A DNA stretch of 64,000 nt from Sphingomonas sp. GTDB lineage: Bacteria; Pseudomonadota; Alphaproteobacteria; Sphingomonadales; Sphingomonadaceae. The position numbers and the translations under genes were made by a program. How positions within the stretch are numbered: position 1 is the stretch's first letter; each line of letters starts with the position of its first letter. The notes beneath the pieces are model-generated. The model searched no databases and was not told the DNA's origin. It worked only from the letters and a program-made list of their open reading frames with translations. Positions 53,323 through 62,280 of the stretch are shown piece by piece. Where the stretch lies: assembly GCA_013001055.1 (NCBI GenBank), contig JABDNH010000021.1, positions 1 through 64,000 of the forward strand. Direction: 5' to 3'.

Positions 53323-55262
53323 CAGCCGCGCGGATGGAAATAGTCGTGGATCTGGCGGGCAATTGCCTTTGAGATTCCAGGTGCGCGTTCAAGGTCTTCC
53401 AGGGCCGCGGACTTGACGGCCTTGGCGGTGCCGAAATGCATCAACAGCGAACGCTTTCGCGTCGGCCCGACGCCCGGCACCTCGTCCAGCGTCGATCCCG
53501 TGAAGCTCTTCGCGCGCTTCTGACGGTGCGACCCGATGGCAAAGCGGTGTGCCTCATCGCGCAATCGCTGGAGATAGAAAAGAAGCGGCGAGTTGGGCTT
53601 GAGGGTCATCTCGCGCCCGCCGGGAAGATGAAAAACCTCGCGACCTTCGCGGCCATGATGCGGGCCCTTCGCGACGCCCACGACGGCCACGTCTTCGACG
53701 CCAGCCTCTTCCATGATCTCTAGCGCGGCATTGAGCTGCCCCTTGCCGCCATCGATCAAAACGAGATCGGGCCAGTCGCCCTTGGAGCGGTCGGGATCTT
53801 CCTTCGCCAACCGCGCGAAGCGCCGCGTCAGCACCTCCTTCATCATGCCGAAATCATCATCGGACTGCGCCGACTTGATGTTGAACTTGCGGTAGTTGTT
53901 CTTGCGAAAGCCCTCGGGCCCCGCGACAATCATCGCGCCGACCGCGTGGGTACCCATGATGTGGCTATTGTCATAGACCTCGATCCGCTCGGGAGGATCG
54001 GGAAGATCGAATGTGTCGGCCAGCTCGCGAAGCAATCTGGCTTGCGTCGTACTCTCGGCCATGCGCCGTTCGAGGGCTTCGACTGCGTTGCGGCTGGCCT
54101 GTTGCATAAGCTTGCGCCGCGGCCCGCGATGTGGGCGCGCCAATTCGATCTTGCGCTCGGCGCGTTCAGTCAATGCTTCCGCTACCAGATCTCCTTCGGG
54201 CAGGTCGCGATCGACCAGCACGCGGCGCGGCGGCGGCACATCCTCGTAGAACTGCATGATGAAATCGGTCAGCACGTCTTCAAGCGGCAGTCCCTCCACG
54301 CCTTTCGGAAAGAACGAGCGGTGTCCCCAATTCTGGCCGCCGCGAATAAAGAAAGCCTGCACGCACACCTGGCCAGCCTCGTGGGCCAGCGCGAAAACGT
54401 CCGCATCGCCCAGCCCCTCGGCATGGATCGTCTGCGATCCCTGGATATAGGTCAGCGCGCGAAGCCGATCGCGATAAACCGCCGCCAGCTCGTAATCCTG
54501 CTTCTCGGCCGCCGCGGCCATCTGTTTGCCGAGCTTGGCCTGCACCCCTGTCGACTTGCCCGAGAGGAACAGCTTCGCATCGGCCACGCTCTCGGCATAT
54601 TCCTCATCGGATATCCGGCCCACACACGGCGCCGAACAGCGCTTGATCTGGTAGAGCAGGCACGGCCGGTCGCGACCGCGGAAAAAGCCGTCCGAGCAAC
54701 TTCGCAGCAGGAACAGTTTCTGCAATGCGTTGAGCGTTTTGCGGACCGATCCCGCGCTTGCGAAAGGTCCGTAATATTGCCCCTTGGTGCGCCGCGCGCC
54801 GCGATGTAGGCGCACCTGCGGGAAATCATGATCCTCGCGCAGCAGGATGAAGGGGAAGCTCTTATCGTCGCGCAGGAGCACGTTGTACGGCGGGCGAAAC
54901 CGCTTGATCAGCTGCGCCTCCAGCAGCAGCGCTTCGGCTTCGGTTTGCGTGGTCACGATCGTCATCGACCGAGTCTGCGCGACCATTCGCTGCAGCCGCT
55001 TCGAAAGATTGGCCACCTGCGTGTAGTTGACCACGCGATTAGCCAGCGCCCGCGCCTTCCCGACATACAGGACATCACCGCGCGCATCGAGCATCCGATA
55101 AACGCCAGGCCGCTTGGGCAGCGTTTTCAAGACATTGCGGATCGCTGCGACGCCTGCCTCGATGTCAGGCGCGCCGGTGCCCTTGACCGCTGCTGTCGCG
55201 GCGTCCTCGTTGAAACGCTCCTTGGCATCGGGGGTATCGGGACGATCGGCCTTGCTCACCAT
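53322..55262 (-). CDS. uvrC: Excinuclease ABC subunit C (UvrC)
   Basis: A 646-residue dual-incision nuclease subunit. The GIY-YIG domain is KRPGVYRMLDARGDVLYVG..., the Cys-rich region covers SCSDGFFRGRDRPCLLYQIKR and APCVGRI, the UvrB-binding UVR helices come next, then the RNase-H-like endonuclease core (EVYDNSHIMGTHAVGAM, LVLIDGGKGQLNAAL) and C-terminal tandem HhH (EVPGVGPTRKRSLL, RAPGISKAIARQI). A GTG at 55313 would add 17 residues; 55262 is used because it has the better local start context, but this is uncertain. Confidence 0.94.
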   Translation of the reverse strand: MVSKADRPDTPDAKERFNEDAATAAVKGTGAPDIEAGVAAIRNVLKTLPKRPGVYRMLDARGDVLYVGKARALANRVVNYTQVANLSKRLQRMVAQTRSMTIVTTQTEAEALLLEAQLIKRFRPPYNVLLRDDKSFPFILLREDHDFPQVRLHRGARRTKGQYYGPFASAGSVRKTLNALQKLFLLRSCSDGFFRGRDRPCLLYQIKRCSAPCVGRISDEEYAESVADAKLFLSGKSTGVQAKLGKQMAAAAEKQDYELAAVYRDRLRALTYIQGSQTIHAEGLGDADVFALAHEAGQVCVQAFFIRGGQNWGHRSFFPKGVEGLPLEDVLTDFIMQFYEDVPPPRRVLVDRDLPEGDLVAEALTERAERKIELARPHRGPRRKLMQQASRNAVEALERRMAESTTQARLLRELADTFDLPDPPERIEVYDNSHIMGTHAVGAMIVAGPEGFRKNNYRKFNIKSAQSDDDFGMMKEVLTRRFARLAKEDPDRSKGDWPDLVLIDGGKGQLNAALEIMEEAGVEDVAVVGVAKGPHHGREGREVFHLPGGREMTLKPNSPLLFYLQRLRDEAHRFAIGSHRQKRAKSFTGSTLDEVPGVGPTRKRSLLMHFGTAKAVKSAALEDLERAPGISKAIARQIHDYFHPRG

Positions 55263-55357
55263 CCCCAGATAGGAAGTTTTGCGCCGCTGATAAAGCTGTA
55301 CACAGGCTTTCACCTATCTTCAGGCGGCGGAAAACGGCGCATTGTTATACTGCCGCC

Positions 55358-56047
55358 ATGAAACTTGCCCTACTTGCACCGATCGCCGCTGCCATGATTA
55401 CAGCCCCCACCATCGCCGACGCGCAGGACCGCCGCGTTCAGGGCGAGGAGATCCTGCGCCAGATGTTTGGCGGCCAGGCACAATCGGGCTGGCAAATCGG
55501 TCCCATTTTGCGCGGCCGCAGCTATTCGCCGGGCATGCCGGCGACCGCTCAGCCTTATGGATCGGGCTTCGTCATCGATTTCCCGACGCGCCGCGATCAT
55601 CACGTTCACTATGTGACCAAGCCCGTCCGCTCGCTCGCCGGAGCACGCGCCATAACCGTACGCTATCGCATCGATGCGGCGCGCGGCGCGCGGTTCGTGC
55701 CGCAGGCGCGCCCGGACCAGGCAGCCACCATGTCGCTCTATTTCCAGCGCGGCGGCGACAATTGGTCGGGCAGCAGCCGTTATAAGTATTATCGCTGGTA
55801 CGCGCCGACCGCCAAGATGAAAACGCTGCGCCCCGGCGAATATGAAATGACAATCCGCATGGACGATCCCGACTGGATCGCGGTCAGCGGCGGTACCAAG
55901 GCGGGCACCGTCCCGCGCGAATTCGCCGCGGCCCTGGCCAACGCCTCGCGTGTCGGCATCGTGTTCGGTTCATCGAGCCTGCGCGGCCACGGCGTCTACG
56001 CCACCGCCCCGGCGCGCATCACGGTCACCGACTTCAATATTCGGTAG
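55358..56047 (+). CDS. Secreted protein of unknown function (beta-sandwich-like)
   Basis: A 229-residue exported protein: signal peptide MKLALLAPIAAAMITAPTIADAQ, then a mainly beta mature part with Trp/Tyr-rich strands (DNWSGSSRYKYYRWYAP, MTIRMDDPDWIAVSGG). No family recognised. The pattern fits a carbohydrate-binding or concanavalin-type sandwich, but this is not firm. Its last 14 bp overlap the convergent GH16 gene, and it may act on the same glycan. Confidence 0.75.
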   Translation: MKLALLAPIAAAMITAPTIADAQDRRVQGEEILRQMFGGQAQSGWQIGPILRGRSYSPGMPATAQPYGSGFVIDFPTRRDHHVHYVTKPVRSLAGARAITVRYRIDAARGARFVPQARPDQAATMSLYFQRGGDNWSGSSRYKYYRWYAPTAKMKTLRPGEYEMTIRMDDPDWIAVSGGTKAGTVPREFAAALANASRVGIVFGSSSLRGHGVYATAPARITVTDFNIR

Positions 56048-56936
56048 TCGGCTCGGGCTGCTCAGTTTCGGGCGCATAGACGCGCACCCAGTCCACGTAC
56101 ATGGCGGCTTCGCCCGTCTTGATCGCATCGACGCTTTCCTGCGGCAGCCCGTAATAGGGCTCCTCGATCATGTTGACCTTGGCGGGGTAGACACCGCCGA
56201 CGGCGAAGTTGAGGATGAGGTGCTTGGGATTGTCGAAACGCCATTCGCCCCCCAGCCAACCGACGGTGCGGCGGGTGGCGCGGTAGACGACCTCGTCATT
56301 GACGTAGAACACCATCTCGTCGGCGGTCCATTCGACGGCATAGACGTGCCAGCCGGTGACATCCTCGCCATCCTTGAAATAATGCCGGTTCACGGGTGCC
56401 TTGTCGCCCGAATAGCCCGGACCATGAATGGCAACGCCGATCCAGTCCTTTTCGCCGACATATTCAAGGATATCGATCTCGCCCGTTTCGGGCCATTGCC
56501 CATTCCCAAGCAACCACCATGCCGGCCAGACCCCGACATGGTCGGTCATCTTGATGCGCGCTTCGGCGCGGCCATAGGTGAAGTCCCATTTGCCCTTGGT
56601 TTCGATCCGGCCGGAAATGAAATCGGCACTACGCACGCCCGGAACCTCGGTGCCGGGCGCCCACTTGGGCTTCAGCACGAGCGCGCCGTCATCCGCGCCT
56701 TCGAGACCGCTCACGAACTGGATCGTATCCGGGCTGTCGACATAGACTTGCTGCTCGTTGTTGACCCAGAAGTCAGGTCCGATGACGATCCATTTGTCCC
56801 GATCGAGCGAACCGCTGTCGAAGTCGTCTTCGAACAGCAGTTCGCGCTCGGCCGCCGCCTCTTCCTCGACCCAATGATTGTCGCGTGCACCGGTTGGGTG
56901 CAACATCAGCGAAGCGGCTATCAGTTCGGCAAACAT
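56034..56936 (-). CDS. Glycoside hydrolase family 16 (beta-glucanase-like)
   Basis: A 300-residue secreted or cell-surface enzyme. A short hydrophobic N-terminus (MFAELIAASLMLHPTGA) may act as a signal peptide. The GH16 fold has WPAWWLLG and the catalytic motif E153-I-D155-I-L-E158 in TGEIDILEYVG, with WTADEMVFYVNDEV and LILNFAVGG downstream. The ExDxxE form, rather than ExDxE, places it with laminarinase/agarase-type members. An operator-like palindrome sits 17 bp upstream. The end overlaps the unknown secreted-protein gene. Confidence 0.9.
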   Translation of the reverse strand: MFAELIAASLMLHPTGARDNHWVEEEAAAERELLFEDDFDSGSLDRDKWIVIGPDFWVNNEQQVYVDSPDTIQFVSGLEGADDGALVLKPKWAPGTEVPGVRSADFISGRIETKGKWDFTYGRAEARIKMTDHVGVWPAWWLLGNGQWPETGEIDILEYVGEKDWIGVAIHGPGYSGDKAPVNRHYFKDGEDVTGWHVYAVEWTADEMVFYVNDEVVYRATRRTVGWLGGEWRFDNPKHLILNFAVGGVYPAKVNMIEEPYYGLPQESVDAIKTGEAAMYVDWVRVYAPETEQPEPTTEY

Positions 56937-56952
56937 GGTGTCCCCTTCACAT

Positions 56953-56966
56953 TGTGAACGTTCACA
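56953..56966. promoter_or_regulatory. LacI/GalR-family operator-like palindrome
   Basis: TGTGAACGTTCACA is a perfect 14-bp palindrome with the central CG and half-site pattern TGWNANCGNTNWCA shared by LacI/GalR regulators. It lies just upstream of the GH16 start, in a position suited to repression in the absence of the sugar. No LacI-type gene is present in the window. Confidence 0.65.
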
Positions 56967-57002
56967 GCTTGCCTAGCCCACGCTTGCGGCTCTTGCCAAG
57001 GC

Positions 57003-57719
57003 TCAGGCGGCGTCGCGTGCGACTTCAAGGCCTGCGAGCATCCAGTCGACCGCGGCGCGGGCATGGATTTCGGTCGTGTCGTAGACCGGAAGCACGTTGG
57101 CCTTGGGATCGATCGCCAAGACCAGTTCGGTGCAGGCCAGCACAATCGCATCGGCCTTCTGCTTTGCAAGTTCGGTGAACAGCGTCTTGAAGGCGCGCTG
57201 GCTGTCGCGACGGACAATACCCATTGCAAGCTCGTCGAAAATGATGCGATCGATCGTTGCAACCCAGTCGTTGGAAATCGGCATGAGGTCGAACCCGGCA
57301 TCTTCATAGGGCTTGCGTGCGAAATCTTCGCTCATCGTGAAACGCGTGCCGAGCAAGGCGATACGTCGGCGGCCATCCGCTTTCAGCTTCGCGATCGCCG
57401 CGTCGGCAATATGCAGGACGGACAGGCCCGTCACCTCTTCCACAGCCGGCGCATATTTATGCGTCGTGTTGGACCCGATAAGAATTGCGTCCGCACCGCC
57501 GGCCGCAAGCGTCATCGCAGCCTGGCTGATAATCTGACGCGCGGTCTCGTAATCGCCGCGCTGCTGGGCCGCAGCATAAGGGGCGAGATCGATGCTTTCG
57601 AGGAGCAGCCGGGCGCTCGACAGTCCGCCGAGCTGACGCGCGACCATGCGGTTGATATGCTCGTAATAAAGCGCCGAACTATTCCAGCTCGTGCCGCCGA
57701 TCATGCCCAATTTACGCAA
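57003..57719 (-). CDS. Aspartate/glutamate racemase-family protein (one catalytic Cys replaced by Ser)
   Basis: A 238-residue protein. The TTG at 57719 gives the family-typical start MRKLGMIGGTSW and is preceded by GGGAAGGA at good distance; ATG 57737 would bury that RBS. Of the two catalytic positions, the second is intact (C196 in LACTELV) but the first is Ser83 in IGSNTTHKYA instead of Cys. E. coli YgeA (EcL-DER) has Thr at the same place and is a one-Cys racemase with stereo-bias, so activity is still possible. Substrate unknown. Confidence 0.85.
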   Translation of the reverse strand: MRKLGMIGGTSWNSSALYYEHINRMVARQLGGLSSARLLLESIDLAPYAAAQQRGDYETARQIISQAAMTLAAGGADAILIGSNTTHKYAPAVEEVTGLSVLHIADAAIAKLKADGRRRIALLGTRFTMSEDFARKPYEDAGFDLMPISNDWVATIDRIIFDELAMGIVRRDSQRAFKTLFTELAKQKADAIVLACTELVLAIDPKANVLPVYDTTEIHARAAVDWMLAGLEVARDAA

Positions 57720-57739
57720 AAATCTATCCTTCCCCATAT

Positions 57740-57778
57740 CCCGCCAACCGGCGGGACCGGCTGGGGGCTTTAACCCAG
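57740..57778. other. Two small hairpins after pntB
   Basis: CCCGCC-AACC-GGCGGG (57740-57755) and CTGGG...CCCAG (57761-57778) lie between the pntB stop and the racemase start. Neither has a T-run, so they are weak terminator candidates at best. Confidence 0.35.
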
Positions 57779-57802
57779 TAAACGTTTGTTCGCGCTCGGC
57801 TT

Positions 57803-59275
57803 TTAGTCGATCGCCTTGACGATCTCCTCTACCATCTTCTTGGCATCCGACAACAGCATCATTGTCTGGTCGCGGAAGAAAAGTTCGTTTTCGACACCGG
57901 CATAGCCGGCCCCGCCCATCGAACGCTTGATAAAGAGCGTCGTGCGGGCCTTCTCGACGTCGAGCACGGGCATACCGTAGATCGGCGAAGTCTTGTCGGT
58001 CTTCGCCGAAGGGTTTGTGACATCGTTGGCGCCGATCACGAAGGCCACGTCGGCCTGCGCAAACTCGCTATTTATGTCTTCCAGCTCGAAAACCTCGTCA
58101 TAGGGCACGTTGGCTTCGGCCAGCAGCACGTTCATGTGTCCAGGCATGCGGCCCGCGACCGGGTGGATCGCATATTTTACCTCTACCCCCTTTTCCTTGA
58201 GGAGATCGGCCATCTCGCGCAGCACGTGTTGCGCCTGCGCGACTGCCATGCCGTAGCCCGGGACGATGATGACCTTGTCGGCCTGCTTGAGCATGAACGC
58301 CGCGTCTTCGGCGCTGCCCTGCTTGTAGGGACGGTCGATGGCTTCGCCGCCACCGCCGGCAGCGCCGCTATCCTGCCCGAAGCCACCAGCGATCACGCTG
58401 ATGAAGCTGCGGTTCATCGCCGCGCACATGATATAACTGAGGATTGCGCCTGCCGAGCCCACCAGCGCACCGGTAATGATCATCGCCGTGTTGCCGAGCG
58501 TGAAACCCATCGCCGCGGCGGCCCAGCCCGAATAGCTGTTGAGCATCGAGACCACGACCGGCATGTCCGCCCCGCCAATCGGGATGATCAACAGGAAGCC
58601 GACAAGAAAGGCGAGCGCCACGATGGTTGGAAAGATCCAGCCCGGAATGGTGACGCCGCCTGCCATCGCAAACATCGCCGTCAGCCCGATAATCCCGCCG
58701 AGAATACCGAAATTGATGACGTGGCGTGCCGGCAGCAGGATCGGCGTCCCGCTCATGTTGCCGTTCAACTTGGCAAAAGCGATGACGCTGCCCGAAAAGG
58801 TGACGGCGCCGATCGCCGCGCCCAGCGCCATTTCGACACGTGCAACAGGGTCGATGGCAAAGCGCGGTTCAGAACCGGTGACAACTTCCACCAGCAAGCC
58901 GAACGCTCCCGGGTTGGTATAGGCAGCTGCGGCAACCAGCACGGCAGCAAGACCGACCAGGCTATGGAATGCGGCAACGAGCTGCGGCATCGCCGTCATC
59001 GCGATACGCCTCGCCACCGTCAGGCCGATGACCGCACCAATGGCAATTGCCGCGCCGATTTCGAGCCAACTGGTGACGTCATAGGCGATCAGCGTTGTTC
59101 CGACCGCCAGCGCCATACCGGTCATGCCGTACCGGTTGCCAGCCCGCGCGGTCTCGGGGCTCGAGAGGCCTCGTAGCGCAAGGATGAAGAAGACGCCCGA
59201 TACAAGATATGCCAGCAAGGCCCAATCGGGCAGGTCCGCCCCCGCGGCTGCAAGAAGAAGCGAGAAATCCATCAT
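57803..59275 (-). CDS. pntB: NAD(P) transhydrogenase subunit beta
   Basis: A 490-residue proton-pumping transhydrogenase subunit: about nine transmembrane helices (domain II), then the NADP-binding domain III with VPGYGMAVAQAQHVLREM, PVAGRMPGHMNVLLAEA and VIGANDVTNPSA. ATG 59275 overlaps the stop of the small alpha-2 gene in ATGA. It makes NADPH from NADH using the proton gradient. Confidence 0.94.
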   Translation of the reverse strand: MMDFSLLLAAAGADLPDWALLAYLVSGVFFILALRGLSSPETARAGNRYGMTGMALAVGTTLIAYDVTSWLEIGAAIAIGAVIGLTVARRIAMTAMPQLVAAFHSLVGLAAVLVAAAAYTNPGAFGLLVEVVTGSEPRFAIDPVARVEMALGAAIGAVTFSGSVIAFAKLNGNMSGTPILLPARHVINFGILGGIIGLTAMFAMAGGVTIPGWIFPTIVALAFLVGFLLIIPIGGADMPVVVSMLNSYSGWAAAAMGFTLGNTAMIITGALVGSAGAILSYIMCAAMNRSFISVIAGGFGQDSGAAGGGGEAIDRPYKQGSAEDAAFMLKQADKVIIVPGYGMAVAQAQHVLREMADLLKEKGVEVKYAIHPVAGRMPGHMNVLLAEANVPYDEVFELEDINSEFAQADVAFVIGANDVTNPSAKTDKTSPIYGMPVLDVEKARTTLFIKRSMGGAGYAGVENELFFRDQTMMLLSDAKKMVEEIVKAID

Positions 59276-59556
59276 TTGCGCTCCTTCTTCTTGTACATCG
59301 CCAACATTCTCTCGGTGACCGCAAAGCCGCCGAAGATATTGACGCTTGCCAGCACTACCGCGCCGAGCCCGAGCCACTTAGCAACCGGATTGCCTGCTGC
59401 GGCAGCGGCGATCAGGCCACCCACGATGATGACCGAGCTAATTGCGTTGGTGACGCTCATCAGTGGGGTATGCAGCGCCGGTGTGACCGACCAGACCACG
59501 TAATAGCCGACGAAACATGCCAGCACGAAAATGGATAGAATGGCGATGAAGTCCAT
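59272..59556 (-). CDS. pntA2: NAD(P) transhydrogenase subunit alpha, part 2 (membrane domain)
   Basis: A 94-residue protein with three to four helices (VLACFVGYYVVWSVTPALHTPLM, NIFGGFAVTERMLAMY), the membrane portion of split PntA. GGGGG upstream of ATG 59556 serves as RBS. Its partner, the soluble alpha-1 subunit, is not adjacent but 2.8 kb to the right. Confidence 0.93.
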   Translation of the reverse strand: MDFIAILSIFVLACFVGYYVVWSVTPALHTPLMSVTNAISSVIIVGGLIAAAAAGNPVAKWLGLGAVVLASVNIFGGFAVTERMLAMYKKKERK

Positions 59557-59733
59557 GGAACGGGCCCCCTTCTGACTGGCTCTTCTTGTGGCAAGCCGCG
59601 CTTGGCCTGTCGAGGGGGCGATTTGGGCGGCTATATTACTCGCCGCGCACCTTGGTTAACCAAAACGCGGTTTCCCTTTTGTAAACCTTTTTTCGGCACA
59701 ACAGGCTGACGAAACGCCAGGAGAGCTACGTCT

Positions 59734-62022
59734 GTGGCTGATGTGAAGGCAAAGAAGCGCAAAGAGACGCACCGCAACTTCCTGTTGTGGACGGTCGTGC
59801 TCGGCCTTGTTTTCGGCATGCTCGAGTTGGGCATGCCGCTCGAACAACTGGGTCAGACGTCGCGTGACAAAATCCTGCAGAAGAAAGTCAGCGGCGACAT
59901 CGTTCTGGTAGGCATCGACGATCGCGCCGTGCGGGATGTGGGCGTTTGGCCCTGGCCGCGCTCGCAGCAGGCAAAGCTTCTCTCGTCGATCGACCGGCAA
60001 GGTGCGGACCGCATCTTTGTCGACGTCCATTACGCCGGCCCGACGACGCCTGCTGAAGATCAGGCACTGGTCGATACGTTGGCCAAGATCGACAATGTCG
60101 TCATCGGTTCTTTCAGTTCGCGTACCGACGGGGAAGATTGGCACGAGGTCATCTGGCCGCAGCGGATGTTCTCCGAGGTCGCCGAAGTCGGGTCGCTGAC
60201 TGCCATATATGATTACCGTTCACAGCCCAAAAGCCTGCCCTACGCGGTTGAGTTCGACGGGAAGCGCATGGATGGATTCTCATCGCTGATGGCCAAGTAT
60301 GAGGGACCGATCGGCAAGACGTATCAAATTGATTATTCGTTTAGTCCCTACTCGATCCCCTATGTCAGCGCTGCCGATCTCATGGCGGGTCGCAAGATCG
60401 ACATGCTGGCGGGTAAGACTGTCGTTGTTGGCGCAGATTCCGAGCAAATCGGCGATCGCTACATGTTGCCAGGCTATAAGCGCATGGGGGGCGTCTATGC
60501 CCAGATCCTGGGTGCAGAAACGCTCAAAATCGGACCGCGGCTTGAACTTGGCTGGATCGGCCCCTTCATATTGGCGGTGGCCGCTCTTCTCCTTGCGCTG
60601 CGATTGCGCAACCAATGGGTGCGCCCGCTCCTACTGATGGGAACAGGCGGTGCCATTATCGCAGTGCCAATCGCGACCGAGATGTTTCGCATCGGCCTCG
60701 ACATCGTGCCCGCGCTATTCGTTTTGGCCATGGGACTTGCGCGCACCATGTGGATGCGCTGGAAGCAACGCGGCCTGATCAACGAGCTGACCGGCCTTCC
60801 AAACCTGGTTGCCCTGCGACGGGATAAATCGGGCCATGACCTGCCCATGATTGCCGCGCGCATTCATAATTTCGCAGAGATCGCCTCGACCCTCGACGCC
60901 GACGGCGAAGGCCGCCTCGTCGAGCAGATCGCCGGCCGACTTGGCGTAGGACGACGCGAACAGGGTACGCTTTATCAGGGCGACGAAGGTATCTTCGTCT
61001 GGTTCGCCGACAAGCAGGTCGCAATCGGCAATCACCTGGAGGCACTACACGCACTGTTCCGCAGTGCCGTCACGGCCGATGCCAAAAATTTCGATGTCGA
61101 TATCAGCTTTGGCGTGGAGGTCGGCTCGGGCCGTAGCCTCTCCAACCGGCTTGGTAGCGCGCTCGTTGCCGCGGACGAAGCGCATGACGAAGGCATAAAG
61201 TGGAAATATTTCGATCCGTCACGCCATGAAGATACTACATGGCGCCTCTCGCTTCTGAGTGAACTCGACAAGGCCATCGACAATGGCGAAGTCACCCTTG
61301 CCTACCAGCCGAAGCTCGATCTGAAGACCAACAAGATCATCGGTGCCGAAGCTCTGGCGCGCTGGACACACCCCGACAAGGGCCCGATCAGTCCGACCGA
61401 ATTCATCAGCGCCGCGGAAACCCACGACCGGATTGGCAAGCTCACCGAATATGTCCTCGACCAGGCCATCGCGGCAGCAGCAAACTTTTGCAGCGGGAAC
61501 GACGATTTCTCGGTCGCGGTCAATCTGTCCGCGCGTATCCTCACTGACCGGTCCCTGCCCCGGCGCATCTTCGCCAAGTTGCAGACGCACGGCGTGGCCC
61601 CGCAACAACTGGTGCTGGAATTGACCGAAACCGCAGCGCTGGAAGGCACCGGCGCCGATCTCGAGCTGCTAGCCGAATTACGCCAGATGGGCGTCAATAT
61701 CTCGATCGACGATTACGGCACCGGTCTTTCGACGCTCGAATATCTGAAGAAGGTTCCGGCCAGCGAACTCAAGATCGACCAGAGCTTCGTGCGCGGGATG
61801 CGCGATAATCGCTCCGATCTCATCATGGTCCAATCCACGATTGCCCTTGCCCATTCGCTTGACCGCAAGGTGGTAGCCGAGGGCGTCGAAGATCGCGAGA
61901 GCCTCGACCAGCTCAAATCTATGGCGTGCGACATTGCACAAGGGTTCATCGTCGGGCGTCCGATGGGCGAGCACGAATTGCTGCGCCGCTTGCGCCAGGA
62001 AAAACGCACCAAGGTCGCCTAG
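59734..62022 (+). CDS. CHASE2 sensor c-di-GMP phosphodiesterase (degenerate GGDEF + EAL)
   Basis: A 762-residue membrane protein: N-terminal helix (about 17-37), an extracytoplasmic CHASE2 domain (to about 265, with DIVLVGIDDRAVRDVG and WPWPRS), three helices (about 268-345), a degenerate GGDEF domain where the signature reads QGDEG (415-419), and an intact EAL domain: EAL 539-541, NLSA, LELTET, DDYGTGLSTLEYL, KIDQSF, AEGVED and GRPM. It should hydrolyse c-di-GMP, with the GGDEF relic perhaps as a GTP sensor. GTG 59734 follows AGGAGA. It sits on the opposite strand to the pnt genes and splits them. Confidence 0.92.
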   Translation: MADVKAKKRKETHRNFLLWTVVLGLVFGMLELGMPLEQLGQTSRDKILQKKVSGDIVLVGIDDRAVRDVGVWPWPRSQQAKLLSSIDRQGADRIFVDVHYAGPTTPAEDQALVDTLAKIDNVVIGSFSSRTDGEDWHEVIWPQRMFSEVAEVGSLTAIYDYRSQPKSLPYAVEFDGKRMDGFSSLMAKYEGPIGKTYQIDYSFSPYSIPYVSAADLMAGRKIDMLAGKTVVVGADSEQIGDRYMLPGYKRMGGVYAQILGAETLKIGPRLELGWIGPFILAVAALLLALRLRNQWVRPLLLMGTGGAIIAVPIATEMFRIGLDIVPALFVLAMGLARTMWMRWKQRGLINELTGLPNLVALRRDKSGHDLPMIAARIHNFAEIASTLDADGEGRLVEQIAGRLGVGRREQGTLYQGDEGIFVWFADKQVAIGNHLEALHALFRSAVTADAKNFDVDISFGVEVGSGRSLSNRLGSALVAADEAHDEGIKWKYFDPSRHEDTTWRLSLLSELDKAIDNGEVTLAYQPKLDLKTNKIIGAEALARWTHPDKGPISPTEFISAAETHDRIGKLTEYVLDQAIAAAANFCSGNDDFSVAVNLSARILTDRSLPRRIFAKLQTHGVAPQQLVLELTETAALEGTGADLELLAELRQMGVNISIDDYGTGLSTLEYLKKVPASELKIDQSFVRGMRDNRSDLIMVQSTIALAHSLDRKVVAEGVEDRESLDQLKSMACDIAQGFIVGRPMGEHELLRRLRQEKRTKVA

Positions 62023-62102
62023 ACCCTAGGACTTCAACTTCGCTTTGAATTGTTTCGGATCGCTAACGATCCTAGCTCTGCGCGAAAAAGATGGTAAATT
62101 TC

Positions 62103-62131
62103 TTGCTAACCATCCCAATTAAGGTTAATAC
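62103..62131 (+). promoter_or_regulatory. Predicted sigma-70 promoter of the small peptide gene
   Basis: TTGCTA (62103-62108), exactly 17 bp, and TAATAC (62126-62131). It is 47 bp upstream of the peptide ATG in a locally AT-rich stretch, and downstream of the EAL gene stop. Confidence 0.6.
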
Positions 62132-62178
62132 ACTTCTCGTGTGTGCGCATTTTTGCGCTAGAACGCAGGGGAAGAACG

Positions 62179-62259
62179 ATGAAGAATAAGAAACCAAATA
62201 AGGGTTTCTGGGACTGGCTTCTCGGCGGTGGTGTTGGTTCCACCGGCACCGGCGGTTAA
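62179..62259 (+). CDS. 26-residue Lys- and Gly-rich micro-peptide
   Basis: ATG 62179 is preceded by AGGGGAAGAACG, a strong RBS. The peptide has a basic start (MKNKKPNKG), an aromatic core (FWDWLLGG) and a Gly-rich tail (VGSTGTGG). Its own promoter lies upstream and an intrinsic terminator starts 21 bp after the TAA, so the unit looks like an independent gene rather than chance. No signal peptide in the classic sense; the amphipathic FWDWLL could sit at a membrane. Function unknown to me; a signalling or membrane-modulator peptide is only a guess. Confidence 0.6.
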   Translation: MKNKKPNKGFWDWLLGGGVGSTGTGG

Positions 62260-62280
62260 GTCTACGGACCCTAAGAATTG

